The notes under the pieces: generated by a model | What the model was told of the DNA's origin: nothing | The model's input: only the letters and a program-made list of their open reading frames with translations | Databases searched by the model: none | Assembly (NCBI GenBank): GCA_018267915.1 | Contig: JAFDXN010000031.1 | Coordinates: 1 to 64,000 of the forward strand | Source of the DNA: Bacteroidota bacterium | GTDB taxonomy: Bacteria > Bacteroidota > Bacteroidia > Chitinophagales > Chitinophagaceae | Reading direction: 5' to 3' | DNA length: 64,000 nucleotides | Made by a program: the position numbers and the translations under genes | Part shown: piece after piece, positions 45,746 to 55,075 of the stretch | How the letters are laid out: each line of letters begins with the position of its first letter | Numbering within the stretch: position 1 is the first letter of the stretch

Positions 45746-46875
45746 TCTACAAAGAGTTCGCTCGCTATACCATCGGCTAATAGCTTACCCGCGTTGGTCA
45801 GTATAAGCTTACCGTTGTGAAGTGACAACTTCTCCATGTCGATGAAATGCTCTGCGGACTTTTTGATAAGCGAAGCATAATCGCTTCCCCATTGTTTACT
45901 GATCTTTTCAAGATCACAGCCCCACATGGTGCGAAGGGAGGTCATTATGTATTCATTGAGATGCTGCACGGGTGTTAGCAGCTCTTCTTCGTAAGGTATA
46001 TGGTGCTGTGTAAGAATATTTTGCGTATACAACGCATTGTTAGCCGCATTCCATCTACGGCGGTTCTTGCCATCGAAAGAATGCGCCGAAGGACCAATGC
46101 CTAAATAGGGCAGCCCGCGCCAATAATTAGTGTTGTGTATGGCATAGTGCCCTGGCAATGCCAGGTTGGATATCTCGTAGTGGTCATAGCCCATCAGGGC
46201 AGCCTGTTCCATCAGTATCTCGAATTGGCCTGCGGCCTGCTCATTGTCGAGGGGACTAGTCTTCTTTTTCACAATGTTATGATGTAGTGCTGTCCCTTCT
46301 TCAACAGTGAGGGCATACGCGGAGAAATGCGGTATTTGCAAGGCGATAATTTGCCGCAGGTTGTGTATCCATCCGGCATTGCTAAGACCCGGAGTGCCAT
46401 AAATAAGGTCGATAGTTAAGTTGGTAAAACCCGCGTCCTGTGCTGCTTTTATAGCGTAATCGGCTTGCTGTGCATTGTGTGCGCGGTTCATAAACTGCAG
46501 GTCTGCCTCGTTAAAAGACTGCACTCCAATGCTAAAGCGGCTGACAGGTGTGCTTCGCAAGGACTTTAGATAGGTTGTGGTGAGATCGTCGGGATTGGCT
46601 TCCAGGGTGCATTCTTTCAGATACTCTACCGGGTACAGGCTAAAGATAACGTCAAGAAAACGCATGATCTCGTCGGCAGTCAAAAGAGAGGGTGTGCCCC
46701 CACCGAAATAAATGGTCTCAATGGGCTGGCCTTGCAGGTAGTCTTTTTGCATTTCCAGCTCGCGCAGCATGGCCTGCAGCAACTCATCTTTTCCGCGTAA
46801 AGAGGTGGAGAAATGAAAGTTGCAATAGGTACATTTCTGTTTGCAAAAAGGTATGTGTAAATAAATGCCGGCCAT
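45742..46875 (-). CDS. hemW: radical SAM heme chaperone HemW
   Basis: HemW is a radical-SAM protein that binds heme and delivers it to respiratory enzymes; it is often misnamed oxygen-independent coproporphyrinogen III oxidase. The 377-residue product starts MAGIYLHIPFCKQKCTYCNF, with the CxxxCxxC iron-sulfur motif and no fourth cysteine of the true HemN type. It continues with ETIYFGGGTPSLL, RFSIGVQSFNEADLQFMNRAH, LTIDLIYGTPGL and the HemN C-terminal domain (HSFDGKNRRRWNAANN). It sits alone on the minus strand, near hemD in the same neighbourhood. Confidence 0.94.
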   Translation of the reverse strand: MAGIYLHIPFCKQKCTYCNFHFSTSLRGKDELLQAMLRELEMQKDYLQGQPIETIYFGGGTPSLLTADEIMRFLDVIFSLYPVEYLKECTLEANPDDLTTTYLKSLRSTPVSRFSIGVQSFNEADLQFMNRAHNAQQADYAIKAAQDAGFTNLTIDLIYGTPGLSNAGWIHNLRQIIALQIPHFSAYALTVEEGTALHHNIVKKKTSPLDNEQAAGQFEILMEQAALMGYDHYEISNLALPGHYAIHNTNYWRGLPYLGIGPSAHSFDGKNRRRWNAANNALYTQNILTQHHIPYEEELLTPVQHLNEYIMTSLRTMWGCDLEKISKQWGSDYASLIKKSAEHFIDMEKLSLHNGKLILTNAGKLLADGIASELFVD

Positions 46876-46961
46876 CGTTCTATAAGCTAAATAATCAATT
46901 CAAAAACAATAAGCCGACGTTCATTTATTTGGAGGCTTAATCCTTAATTTTGGAAGGATAC

Positions 46962-48752
46962 ATGCAAAGGTCGGGCGTTTTTTTCGCATTGCTAACTTTC
47001 TGTTTGCAAGCGTTTTCTCTTTCAGTGAAAGCGCAAATTTATACGGTGCAGTTGCACGGTGTGGATAGCAATGTGGCATCGCTGCAAAAAGAAGCACAAA
47101 CGGCCCCGGGATATGCTTCAGATATGGAAGTGTATGACGCTCTGTCGAAACTGGTGCCGGTGCTTCAATTTAAGGGTTACCTGGCAGCTTCGATCGACAG
47201 CATCAGTATAAAAAATGAGCGTTATGACGTGTATGTTTATCTTGGCATGCACTACAAATGGGCGCAACTGCGTTTTGATTCGATACCCCAGGTTTTATGG
47301 ACGGAGGCCGGTATTAATCCTCAGCAGTGGACCGGCAGGCCTGTGAATCCTCAACAACTTGCCAGCCTTTCGGAAAAGCTGTTGCGATGGTGCGAGAACA
47401 ATGGCTATCCTTTTGCAAAGGTTTGGCTTAATGGGGCCGAGGTTAATGAAGATGGAGGTATAGCCGGTATGCTTATGCTGCAACGCGGCGAGCTGCGAAA
47501 AATAGATTCGCTTCGCATAGATGGAAATGTAGGGGTGTCTAAAGGCTACCTCGAGCGCTACCTTGATATTTTTGAAGGCAGCAACTACAGCGAGAAAAAG
47601 CTGCGGAACATTTCGGCACGCCTGCGCGAGTTGCCTTTCCTGCAGGAATCAGCGCCCTGGCAGCTCGCTTTTAAACTAACGGATACCCGCCTGAAACTTT
47701 TTCTGAAACCGAAGCGTGCGAATCAACTCAATGCGATCATTGGCTTGATTCCAAACAGTGTGCAAACCGGCAAGTTCCTGCTGACGGCAGATGCAACATT
47801 GGCCCTGCAAAACATATTTGGCTACGGCGAGTCGACAGGTGTGACTTACCAGAATCTGCAATACAAATCACCCAAGGTAAATGCCGACCTGGTATGGCCT
47901 TATTTGCTGAATACCCCGGTCGGGATCGACGCACACTTCAGTCTGTTCAAGAGAGATACTACATTTTCGCGTAGTTCACTACAGGCTGGCTTGCGTTATC
48001 AACTGAACGCGACAGACTATATACGGTTGTTTTACCAGGATATGCATAACCATCTTATTACTGTGGATACGGCCTACATACGCGAGAATAAGAGACTGCC
48101 CGACAATGCTGATGTATCGGCAGATGGCGGCGGGCTCGAGATCGTACTTAACAGGACAGACTATAGGCTAAACCCAAGAAAGGGCTGGCAGATAAGATTA
48201 AGCAGTAGTGCATTGATAAGGCGGGTGCAACGCAGTGATGCAGTGACGGCGCTTACAGATCTCAGTGGATTCGACTATGCAAAGCTGTATGACAGCCTGG
48301 AGCAACAGCGGTATCAATACCATGCTGAGGGCAGTCTGGCCGGCTACTTTCCCCTGGGTAAGAAAACTACTTTGATGTGCGCTTACAATGGTGCATGGGT
48401 AAGCGGCAGGCACTTGTTTCAAAACGAGTTATACCAGGTCGGTGGTTTTAAGCTGCTGCGTGGGTTTGATGAACAAAGCGTATATGCAAACCAATATCAC
48501 ATCCTGACGCTTGAAATGCGACTACTGCTTGACAGGAATTCATATGTATACCTTTTTAGCGACAATGGGTATGTACAAAGCTATTACAACAGTTTTGGAA
48601 GGGAGGGCATTTACAATGGCTTTGGCCTTGGTACAACGCTTGAAACAAAAACAGGTTTTTTTACCATCAGTTACGCGCTTGGCAGGAGCGATACGCAGCC
48701 ATTACAATTCAAACAATCGAAGATCCATTTTGGTTATCTCGCTTATTTCTAA
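46962..48752 (+). CDS. Omp85-family outer-membrane protein (BamA/TamA-like)
   Basis: A 596-residue outer-membrane protein from the ATG at 46962 (MQRSGVFF). The signal peptide ends at VKA before QIYTV. Residues about 30-260 hold POTRA-like repeats (LQFKGYLAASIDSISIKNERYDVYVYLG; LLRWCENNGYPFAKVWL; SLRIDGNVGVSKGYLERYLDI). The rest is a beta-barrel with the loop-6 signature GGFKLLRGFDEQS, equivalent to the VRGF motif, and ends with an aromatic residue (YLAYF). Only two or three POTRA units fit, so it is probably a TamA-like or specialised Omp85 protein and not the essential BamA. Its partner and cargo are unknown. Confidence 0.85.
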   Translation: MQRSGVFFALLTFCLQAFSLSVKAQIYTVQLHGVDSNVASLQKEAQTAPGYASDMEVYDALSKLVPVLQFKGYLAASIDSISIKNERYDVYVYLGMHYKWAQLRFDSIPQVLWTEAGINPQQWTGRPVNPQQLASLSEKLLRWCENNGYPFAKVWLNGAEVNEDGGIAGMLMLQRGELRKIDSLRIDGNVGVSKGYLERYLDIFEGSNYSEKKLRNISARLRELPFLQESAPWQLAFKLTDTRLKLFLKPKRANQLNAIIGLIPNSVQTGKFLLTADATLALQNIFGYGESTGVTYQNLQYKSPKVNADLVWPYLLNTPVGIDAHFSLFKRDTTFSRSSLQAGLRYQLNATDYIRLFYQDMHNHLITVDTAYIRENKRLPDNADVSADGGGLEIVLNRTDYRLNPRKGWQIRLSSSALIRRVQRSDAVTALTDLSGFDYAKLYDSLEQQRYQYHAEGSLAGYFPLGKKTTLMCAYNGAWVSGRHLFQNELYQVGGFKLLRGFDEQSVYANQYHILTLEMRLLLDRNSYVYLFSDNGYVQSYYNSFGREGIYNGFGLGTTLETKTGFFTISYALGRSDTQPLQFKQSKIHFGYLAYF

Positions 48753-48767
48753 AATGATACCTTTGCA

Positions 48768-49664
48768 ATGCTGAGCAATATGCCCGTTTTCAGACCATTA
48801 TTTATCGTTTTTATCGCTTTGCTGCTGGCATTTAATGCAGTGGGCAGGCCATTGCCGGAGCCGTCGCATTATGGCTTGACTTTCCCTGTAGATACAGCCA
48901 TGATAAGAAAGACGGCAGTTATGGCTGCCGATACGCTTGTGGAAGGGAGAATGTTCAAACCCGGCACGCCCATCGTCATGGATGTGGAGCGTGAAAGGCC
49001 ACCTTCCGACCGGACTGCAGACTTCTATTTGTTGCTTGCTTTGTGTCTTATGCTGGGTCTCATACGCACCAGCGATCCCCGCTACTTCAGCAATCTTTTT
49101 AAAGCTTTTCGAAACCTTACACTTAGCAATCGCCAGCTAAAAGAACAACTTCAGAGCTCCACACTGCCAAACCTGCTAATGAATATTTTTTTCACGATAG
49201 TCGGCGGTGCTTACATTTACTATATCGTTCGATATTTTACGCCACACCCCCGGGGCGTAATACCGCCATCTTTGCTGATAATTATGCTTATAGGCGGAGT
49301 GATGGTAATTTACCTGGCCAAGTATGCAGCAGTGCGCTTCGGCGGCTGGGCTTTCAGGGTTGAAACCATTACCGACCATTATTTGTTTAATATATTTTTA
49401 ATAAACAAAATAATTGCCATTGTTTTATTGCCCTTTATCATACTCCTGGCATTTGCAGGCTCCGAATGGACAGAGCCTGTAGCCGTGGTGTCGTTTATCC
49501 TGGCGGCAATACTGCTGGTAAACCGGTACACACGCTCCTGGCAGGTCTTCGGCTCATTCTTCCAATACAGTAAATTCCATTTTTTTACGTACCTTTGCGC
49601 CTCAGAATTGTTACCCTTAGCAGTGTTGATGAAGTTGTTGGTACGAGGTCTGCTTTATTATTAG
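48768..49664 (+). CDS. DUF4271 membrane protein
   Basis: A 298-residue (or 294 from the second ATG at 48780) membrane protein. An N-terminal signal-like segment precedes a short periplasmic part. Six or so membrane helices follow, including FYLLLALCLMLGLIRTSD, LLMNIFFTIVGGAYIYYIVRYF, PSLLIIMLIGGVMVIYLAKY and IIAIVLLPFIILLAFAG. The order DUF4271 then hemD is recurrent in Bacteroidota. A TACCTTTG element (48758-48765) ends 2 bases before the first ATG; if it is the promoter, the 48780 start is the real one. Function is unknown. Confidence 0.82.
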   Translation: MLSNMPVFRPLFIVFIALLLAFNAVGRPLPEPSHYGLTFPVDTAMIRKTAVMAADTLVEGRMFKPGTPIVMDVERERPPSDRTADFYLLLALCLMLGLIRTSDPRYFSNLFKAFRNLTLSNRQLKEQLQSSTLPNLLMNIFFTIVGGAYIYYIVRYFTPHPRGVIPPSLLIIMLIGGVMVIYLAKYAAVRFGGWAFRVETITDHYLFNIFLINKIIAIVLLPFIILLAFAGSEWTEPVAVVSFILAAILLVNRYTRSWQVFGSFFQYSKFHFFTYLCASELLPLAVLMKLLVRGLLYY

Positions 49665-49687
49665 CAGCCCTAAAGTACTGAGCAACA

Positions 49688-50512
49688 ATGATAAACAACC
49701 CTTTAGGATCAGATATGGCCAAAGCAGTTCGCACCGAAAGTAAACAGGCAATCAAAAAAGAATTTAAGGTCAACACTATTTTGATCACCCAGCCTCGTCC
49801 TGATACGGAAAAATCTCCCTATTTCGACCTGGCTAAGAAGCACGATATACGCCTTGAATTCCATCCTTTCATACGTGTAGAGGGCATCAGCGGTAAGGAG
49901 TTTCGCAAGCAGCGCATCGATATTACGGAGCATACAGCTATCATTTTTACCAGTCGCAACGCAGTAGATCACTTCTTCCGTATTTGCGAGGAGCTGAAAG
50001 TGAAAGTATCGCAGGATATGAAGTATTTCTGCATCACCGAGGCTGTTGCACTGTACCTGCAAAAGTTTATCCTTTATCGGAAGCGTAAGGTCTTCTTTTC
50101 GCCCGACGGTACCACCGATGGCTTGCTCGAAGTGATCGGGAAACATAAAAATAACGAAAAGTTCATCCTGCCTACAGCCGATAACGGCAAAAATGATATC
50201 GGGCAATACCTGGTCAGGAATAAGGCAAATTTTGTCGAAGCGACCCTTTATCGCACTGTGTCCAATGACATTGCACCGGTAATGAAAGACGGGTATGATA
50301 TGATCGTATTTTTCAGTCCGTTTAGCGTTCAGACACTATTCGATCATAACCCAACTTTCAAACAAAACGGCACCCTTATCGGCGCTTTTGGACCTACTAC
50401 CTCGAAAGCGGTCGAAGATGCAGGTTTAAGACTCGACGTAAAAGCTCCCGCTCCTAACGCGCCATCTATGGTGTCCGCATTGGAGATGTACCTTACGGAG
50501 ATAAAAAAATAG
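49688..50512 (+). CDS. hemD: uroporphyrinogen-III synthase
   Basis: HemD cyclises hydroxymethylbilane to uroporphyrinogen III in tetrapyrrole synthesis. The 274-residue product shows the HEM4 two-domain fold. Features are ITQPRPDTEKSPYFDLAKKHDIRLEFHPFIRVEG, IIFTSRNAVDHFF, KYFCITEAVALYL, FILPTADNGKNDIGQYL, TLYRTV, DMIVFFSPFSVQTLF and GAFGPTTSKAVEDAGL. The first ~30 residues are a basic extension typical of Bacteroidota members. It follows the DUF4271 gene after 23 bases and ends at a hairpin terminator. Confidence 0.9.
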   Translation: MINNPLGSDMAKAVRTESKQAIKKEFKVNTILITQPRPDTEKSPYFDLAKKHDIRLEFHPFIRVEGISGKEFRKQRIDITEHTAIIFTSRNAVDHFFRICEELKVKVSQDMKYFCITEAVALYLQKFILYRKRKVFFSPDGTTDGLLEVIGKHKNNEKFILPTADNGKNDIGQYLVRNKANFVEATLYRTVSNDIAPVMKDGYDMIVFFSPFSVQTLFDHNPTFKQNGTLIGAFGPTTSKAVEDAGLRLDVKAPAPNAPSMVSALEMYLTEIKK

Positions 50513-50536
50513 AGAATTTCGAAAAAATAGAGCGAA

Positions 50537-50563
50537 GTGGCCGGTACATGCCGGCCGCTTTTT
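50537..50563 (+). terminator. rho-independent terminator after hemD
   Basis: gtggccgg (50537-50544) pairs with ccggccgc (50551-50558) around tacatg, followed by ttttt. Confidence 0.8.
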
Positions 50564-50603
50564 CATTTACGAGCTTGCCGGCATTTAACAGTAAATTCGC
50601 AGC

Positions 50604-52628
50604 ATGGCAAACAGGCTGATCAACGAACAAAGTCCCTACCTGCAGCAGCATGCGCACAATCCGGTGGACTGGTACCCATGGGGCGACGAAGCTTTTGAAA
50701 AAGCGAAGAGCGAAAATAAGCCGGTGCTTGTAAGTATTGGCTATGCTGCTTGCCACTGGTGTCATGTAATGGAACGCGAAAGCTTTGAGAATAGCGAAAC
50801 TGCAGCCTACATGAATGAGCATTTCATCAATATTAAAGTCGACCGCGAGGAGCATCCGGATGTAGATCATATGTACATGGATGCAGTGCAGGCAATCAGC
50901 GGCAGTGGAGGCTGGCCGCTTAACGTCTTTGTTACACCGCACAAGCTGCCATTCTACGGGGGCACCTATTACCCTCCCAGGCCCGCATTCAACCGTCCTT
51001 CCTGGCGGGTTTTACTGGAGCGCATGCACGAGATATGGACAGGTCAACACGAGGAAGTGAAAGCACAAAGCGAGCAGATGTTGCAATACTTGAAGCAGGC
51101 ATCAGCAACTGCATTCAAGGCGCAGAAGGCGATCCCCGATAAAGACACATGTAAATCAATGGTAGAAAACCTGTTGCAACAAGCAGATAAGGTGAATGGA
51201 GGCTTTGGGCGGGCGCCTAAATTTCCCGGCACCATGGCCATCAATTTTCTTCTCGAGCATTACCGTTACACAGGGAATGAGGCTGCGTTAAAACAGGCCC
51301 TTTTAAGCCTGGATTCGATGACAAAGGGAGGCATATACGACCAGTTAGGCGGTGGTTTTGCAAGGTATGCCACAGATAATGAGTGGCTCGTGCCTCATTT
51401 TGAAAAGATGCTGTACGATAACGCTTTGCTGATACTGTCGCTTTGCGATGCGTATTACATTACGGGCGATGAACGCTATGCACAAGTGGTCAGGGAAACG
51501 ATCGCATTCACAGAGGGTGAACTAAAAGATAATTCGGGCCTGTACTACAGCGCACTTGATGCAGACAGCGAAGGCGAAGAGGGAAAATTTTACACCTGGA
51601 CATGGGAAGAATGGAAAGAAGTTGTTGGGGAAAATGATGTGGTCGCCGGGGCTTATTTCGGAGTGAGCGAAAAGGGTAATTGGGAGCACACTAACATACT
51701 CCATATTGCGGTTAATGAAGAACAAATTGCCCGTGAAAACGGTATCACATTAGCAGACCTCCAGCAACACATAGCCGAGGTGAGGGGGCGTTTGTTTAAA
51801 GCAAGAGCACCCAGGATCCGTCCTCTTACCGACGATAAGAGCCTGCTTTCCTGGAACGCATTGATGAACCAGGCATTAAGCCGTGCCGGACTCGTGCTGA
51901 AGGAAGAAAAATACATTGCTGGGGCAAAAGATCACATGGACAATATCCTTGCACATTTCGTTGTTGAAGGGGAGCTGTTGCATAGCTGGAAGCAAGGCCG
52001 GGCAAAGATCACAGCCAAGCTCGACGATCACGCATACCTGCAGCAGGCACTGCTGCAATTGGCAACTGTAAGTGGCGACGTCTCCTACGTCTCAACAGCT
52101 GCGAAATGGGTCGAAAAAACCATTGCTGATTTCGGCCATGAAGATGGCAGTTTTTTTTATTACAGCTCGGTTAAGCAGAGCGATATTCCTGCCCGGAAGG
52201 TAGACATTTACGACGGGGCCGTGCCATCAGCCAACGCGGTGATGGCGCATAATCTCCTGGTCCTCGGTAGCTGTGTTGAGCGTAGCGAATGGACGGAACG
52301 GGGTCTGTTCATGATGCAGCAAACTTGCTCCACGGCCCGGCATTACACGTATTCGTTCGCTTATTGGGCAATGCTTATACAGCGTTATGTGCATGGGCTA
52401 AAAACCGCAGTTTGCACTGGCATAGGCGCCTCCAGGGCAGCCCGGCATATCGCAGAAGAATGTATGCCCCATGCCTACGTGCTCACTTCAGAAAAAGAAA
52501 TATTTGACCCGACGATATTCAGCGATAAATTTTTATCTGGCGCTTTGCGTATATTTGTTTGTACGCAGGAGGCTTGTTTAAGCCCTGTTGACAACATACA
52601 AGCAGCGTTACAAGCAATTAATCAGTAA
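50604..52628 (+). CDS. DUF255 thioredoxin-domain protein (YyaL/SPATA20 family)
   Basis: A 674-residue cytosolic protein. The N-terminal thioredoxin-like DUF255 domain contains [17 protein letters not shown] (Cys50 and Cys53), [21 protein letters not shown] at the start, and [23 protein letters not shown]. The remaining ~500 residues are an (alpha/alpha)6-barrel like N-acylglucosamine epimerase or cellobiose epimerase ([52 protein letters not shown]). The family is widespread from bacteria to humans, with no settled reaction. It stands alone between hemD and gldK. Confidence 0.92.
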   Translation: MANRLINEQSPYLQQHAHNPVDWYPWGDEAFEKAKSENKPVLVSIGYAACHWCHVMERESFENSETAAYMNEHFINIKVDREEHPDVDHMYMDAVQAISGSGGWPLNVFVTPHKLPFYGGTYYPPRPAFNRPSWRVLLERMHEIWTGQHEEVKAQSEQMLQYLKQASATAFKAQKAIPDKDTCKSMVENLLQQADKVNGGFGRAPKFPGTMAINFLLEHYRYTGNEAALKQALLSLDSMTKGGIYDQLGGGFARYATDNEWLVPHFEKMLYDNALLILSLCDAYYITGDERYAQVVRETIAFTEGELKDNSGLYYSALDADSEGEEGKFYTWTWEEWKEVVGENDVVAGAYFGVSEKGNWEHTNILHIAVNEEQIARENGITLADLQQHIAEVRGRLFKARAPRIRPLTDDKSLLSWNALMNQALSRAGLVLKEEKYIAGAKDHMDNILAHFVVEGELLHSWKQGRAKITAKLDDHAYLQQALLQLATVSGDVSYVSTAAKWVEKTIADFGHEDGSFFYYSSVKQSDIPARKVDIYDGAVPSANAVMAHNLLVLGSCVERSEWTERGLFMMQQTCSTARHYTYSFAYWAMLIQRYVHGLKTAVCTGIGASRAARHIAEECMPHAYVLTSEKEIFDPTIFSDKFLSGALRIFVCTQEACLSPVDNIQAALQAINQ

Positions 52629-52814
52629 AATATTGGTGTAAAAAAAAGACGTTTTGAGAACCCTTTTGGGTTTGAAAAAACCGATAAATTTTTTTTGAAA
52701 CTTGCATTTTTGGAAAAATCTTTAAATATTGTGCATCGGTTTGGTGGTAAGTCTTGCTTCCTGACCCAAAAATTACTTTATTTGCCTAATCGCAAAAACA
52801 ATAATAACAGTAGT
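52629..52814 (+). promoter_or_regulatory. gldK upstream region
   Basis: This 186-base, AT-rich stretch presumably holds the gldKLMN promoter. It has a weak aaccc/gggtt hairpin near 52662-52676 and long T-runs at 52689-52716, but no exact TAnnTTTG element. A reading frame continues upstream of gldK to 52695 without a signal-peptide-like start, so I regard it as leader. Confidence 0.35.
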
Positions 52815-54089
52815 ATGAAACAAACTTCCCTGAAGATCTCGGCATTAGCAATGCTTGCACTTGCTGCAAGCTGCGGGAAATCGGGTACCGGAGGACAATT
52901 GGTAGGACATCCGAACACGTTGAACTATAAGCCTCCCGTACCGATAGGCATGGTGTATGTTCCTTCCGGTGTTCTAAAAATGGGAGCAAGCGATGAGGAT
53001 ATCCGTTCCAAGAATGACGAGCCGATCCGTACCGTACAGATGACTGGTTATTACATGGATGCAACCGAAGTATCTAACGCTGAGTATCGTCAGTTCACCG
53101 ATTATGTGCGCGACTCGATAGCTCATACAAAGCTTGGGGATTTCATCGATAATCCCGATGGGGGCCAGCGCCTTGATATGAAGAAGCGTATCAACTGGAA
53201 GGACCAGGATCTGCAGGAGCAACTTGCAGACTTGTATATTCCGGCTGACCAGTCAGGTTGGGGTAGAAAGGAGTTTGATAATAGCAAGAACAAACTGGTT
53301 TATCACTACGAGTCGTGGGACTATGGTGAGTCTGTAAGAAACCAGGATCAGCCACGTACGTCTTTTATCACAAAGCACGATGTGCCGGCTTATCCCGATA
53401 CTACTGTGTGGGTAAGGCAGCTCGCTTATTCTTACAACGAGCCGATAGCTATCCAGTATAACTGGTTCCCGGCTTTCAATAACTATCCAGTAGTAGGTGT
53501 AAACTGGAAGCAGTGTATGGCATTTTGCGATTGGCGTACACGCACCTGGAAGAATGAGCGCGAGAAGAACAAAATGTTCTTTGAAGGTGAATTCCGGTTG
53601 CCTAACGAGCAACAGTGGGAGTGGGCAGCTCGCGGCGGCCGCAACGAGGCTCCTTATCCATGGGGTGGTCCATATATAGTTAACAAGAAAGGTTGTTACC
53701 TCGCGAACTTCAAACCTCAGCGTGGCAACTATGCGGCTGACGGTGGCCTTTACACTGTCCCTGTTGACAAATATTGGCCGAACGACTACGGTCTGTACAA
53801 CATGGCGGGTAACGTGTCTGAGTGGACTTCTACCTCTTACTTCGGTAGCGCATACGAAACAGTTGCTGACATTAACCCTGAGATAGAGCACAAAATGGTT
53901 GATGCAGACCCGCAATGGATGAAGCGTAAAGTAGTGCGTGGCGGCAGCTGGCGCGATGTGGCCTTCTACCTGCAGGTGAGCTCACGCGATTATGAATATG
54001 CCGATACAGCAAAAGCATACATTGGCTTCCGTTGTATCTACCAGCAGATCGCTCCGGCACTGACCAACAGGCGCGGCATGCATAAATAA
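52815..54089 (+). CDS. gldK: type IX secretion / gliding lipoprotein GldK (PorK)
   Basis: GldK/PorK forms, with GldN/PorN, the periplasmic ring of the type IX secretion system at the outer membrane. The 424-residue lipoprotein starts at ATG 52815; the lipobox is LAASC with Cys20. It has the FGE/sulfatase-modifying-factor fold shared with GldJ: MVYVPSGVLKMGASDED, YYMDATEVSNAEYRQF, PVVGVNWKQCMAFCDWR, RLPNEQQWEWAARGG, GLYNMAGNVSEWTS and KVVRGGSWRDVAFYL. It is first of the gldKLMN operon. A stem-loop lies between it and gldL. Confidence 0.95.
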   Translation: MKQTSLKISALAMLALAASCGKSGTGGQLVGHPNTLNYKPPVPIGMVYVPSGVLKMGASDEDIRSKNDEPIRTVQMTGYYMDATEVSNAEYRQFTDYVRDSIAHTKLGDFIDNPDGGQRLDMKKRINWKDQDLQEQLADLYIPADQSGWGRKEFDNSKNKLVYHYESWDYGESVRNQDQPRTSFITKHDVPAYPDTTVWVRQLAYSYNEPIAIQYNWFPAFNNYPVVGVNWKQCMAFCDWRTRTWKNEREKNKMFFEGEFRLPNEQQWEWAARGGRNEAPYPWGGPYIVNKKGCYLANFKPQRGNYAADGGLYTVPVDKYWPNDYGLYNMAGNVSEWTSTSYFGSAYETVADINPEIEHKMVDADPQWMKRKVVRGGSWRDVAFYLQVSSRDYEYADTAKAYIGFRCIYQQIAPALTNRRGMHK

Positions 54090-54095
54090 CTCTTG

Positions 54096-54128
54096 GTTAG
54101 TCCTGAACAATAAATTGACTAACTTTTA
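54096..54128 (+). promoter_or_regulatory. stem-loop in the gldK-gldL gap, possible attenuator
   Basis: gttagtc (54096-54102) and gactaac (54117-54123) form a perfect 7-bp stem with a 14-base loop, followed by tttta. It sits inside a conserved operon, so it may only partly terminate, protect the gldK 3' end from decay, or mark a processing point. Confidence 0.4.
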
Positions 54129-54197
54129 GTTAATAATAGAAAGAGGATAATAATAAACACTATTTTAATTAAGTTATAAGCAAACAACAATAGTAAT

Positions 54198-55013
54198 ATG
54201 AATTCTGTAATTCTGTTTTTCGAAACCAAACAGGGCAAGTACGTAAAAAACTTCATTATCGGTTTGGGTGCCTCAGTAGTATTATTGGGAGCTCTGTTTA
54301 AGATACAGCACTGGCCCGGAGCGAGTGTTATGCTTACTGCTGGGATGGTGACAGAGGCGTTCATCTTCGCCATGCTTGGTATCCTGCCCCCTCACAAAGA
54401 TTACTATTGGGAGCGTTTCTACCCGGATATCGACGAGAATCCACATGTGGAAGCTTATCGCAAAGGAATTAAATTCGAATCTGGTACAAAGGGTTCACCT
54501 ACGCTGTCTCTTGATAAAATGATGGAGGAGGCCCAGATGACACCGGCTAATATCCGCAGGTTAGGAGAGAACTTCATGCGTTTCGGGCAGGCTGTTGACC
54601 AGATAAAAGATATGAGCGACGTTACAGCGTCTACTGCAGAGTATTCTCAAAGCGCACGTGAAGCAGCTACAGCTTTAGGCGCTATGAAGGATACCTTCGC
54701 AGGTGCTACTCAAACAATGGCCTCTTTCAATAATGCCGCTGAAGATACTACGAAGTTCCATGAGCAGGTTCAGGTATTGTCTCGCAATCTCGGTTCGTTG
54801 AACCAGATATATGAAGTGGAACTGAGCGATGCTAACAACCATCTGAAGGCAATGAATAAGTTCTATAGCAACCTGGTAAGCGCATCCGATGCTATGGCTG
54901 CAAGCGCTGAAGATGCTAAAGCTGCTAAAGACCAGATAGGCTTACTGGCTAAGAACCTGTCTACATTGAATCAGATATATGGCAACATGCTTTCAGCAAT
55001 GCAGGGCCGTTAA
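54198..55013 (+). CDS. gldL: type IX secretion / gliding motor protein GldL (PorL)
   Basis: GldL is the inner-membrane motor subunit that, with GldM, uses the proton gradient to drive secretion and gliding. The 271-residue protein has two membrane helices near the N-terminus (NFIIGLGASVVLLGALFKIQHW and ASVMLTAGMVTEAFIFAMLGIL), with the conserved glutamate in VTEAFIF. A cytosolic helical C-terminal region follows, with the repeated LxxNLxxLNQIYxxxL pattern (VLSRNLGSLNQIYEVEL; LLAKNLSTLNQIYGNML). Second gene of the operon. Confidence 0.95.
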   Translation: MNSVILFFETKQGKYVKNFIIGLGASVVLLGALFKIQHWPGASVMLTAGMVTEAFIFAMLGILPPHKDYYWERFYPDIDENPHVEAYRKGIKFESGTKGSPTLSLDKMMEEAQMTPANIRRLGENFMRFGQAVDQIKDMSDVTASTAEYSQSAREAATALGAMKDTFAGATQTMASFNNAAEDTTKFHEQVQVLSRNLGSLNQIYEVELSDANNHLKAMNKFYSNLVSASDAMAASAEDAKAAKDQIGLLAKNLSTLNQIYGNMLSAMQGR

Positions 55014-55075
55014 TCGATTTGAAAGCAATAAGAGAAGAACAAAAAAATAATTCATTTAGTAATAAACGTTAAAGA

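Noticed and set aside
52695..52814. 40-residue N-terminal extension of GldK
   Set aside because: It lacks signal-peptide character, whereas the ATG at 52815 starts a clean lipoprotein signal peptide with Cys20.
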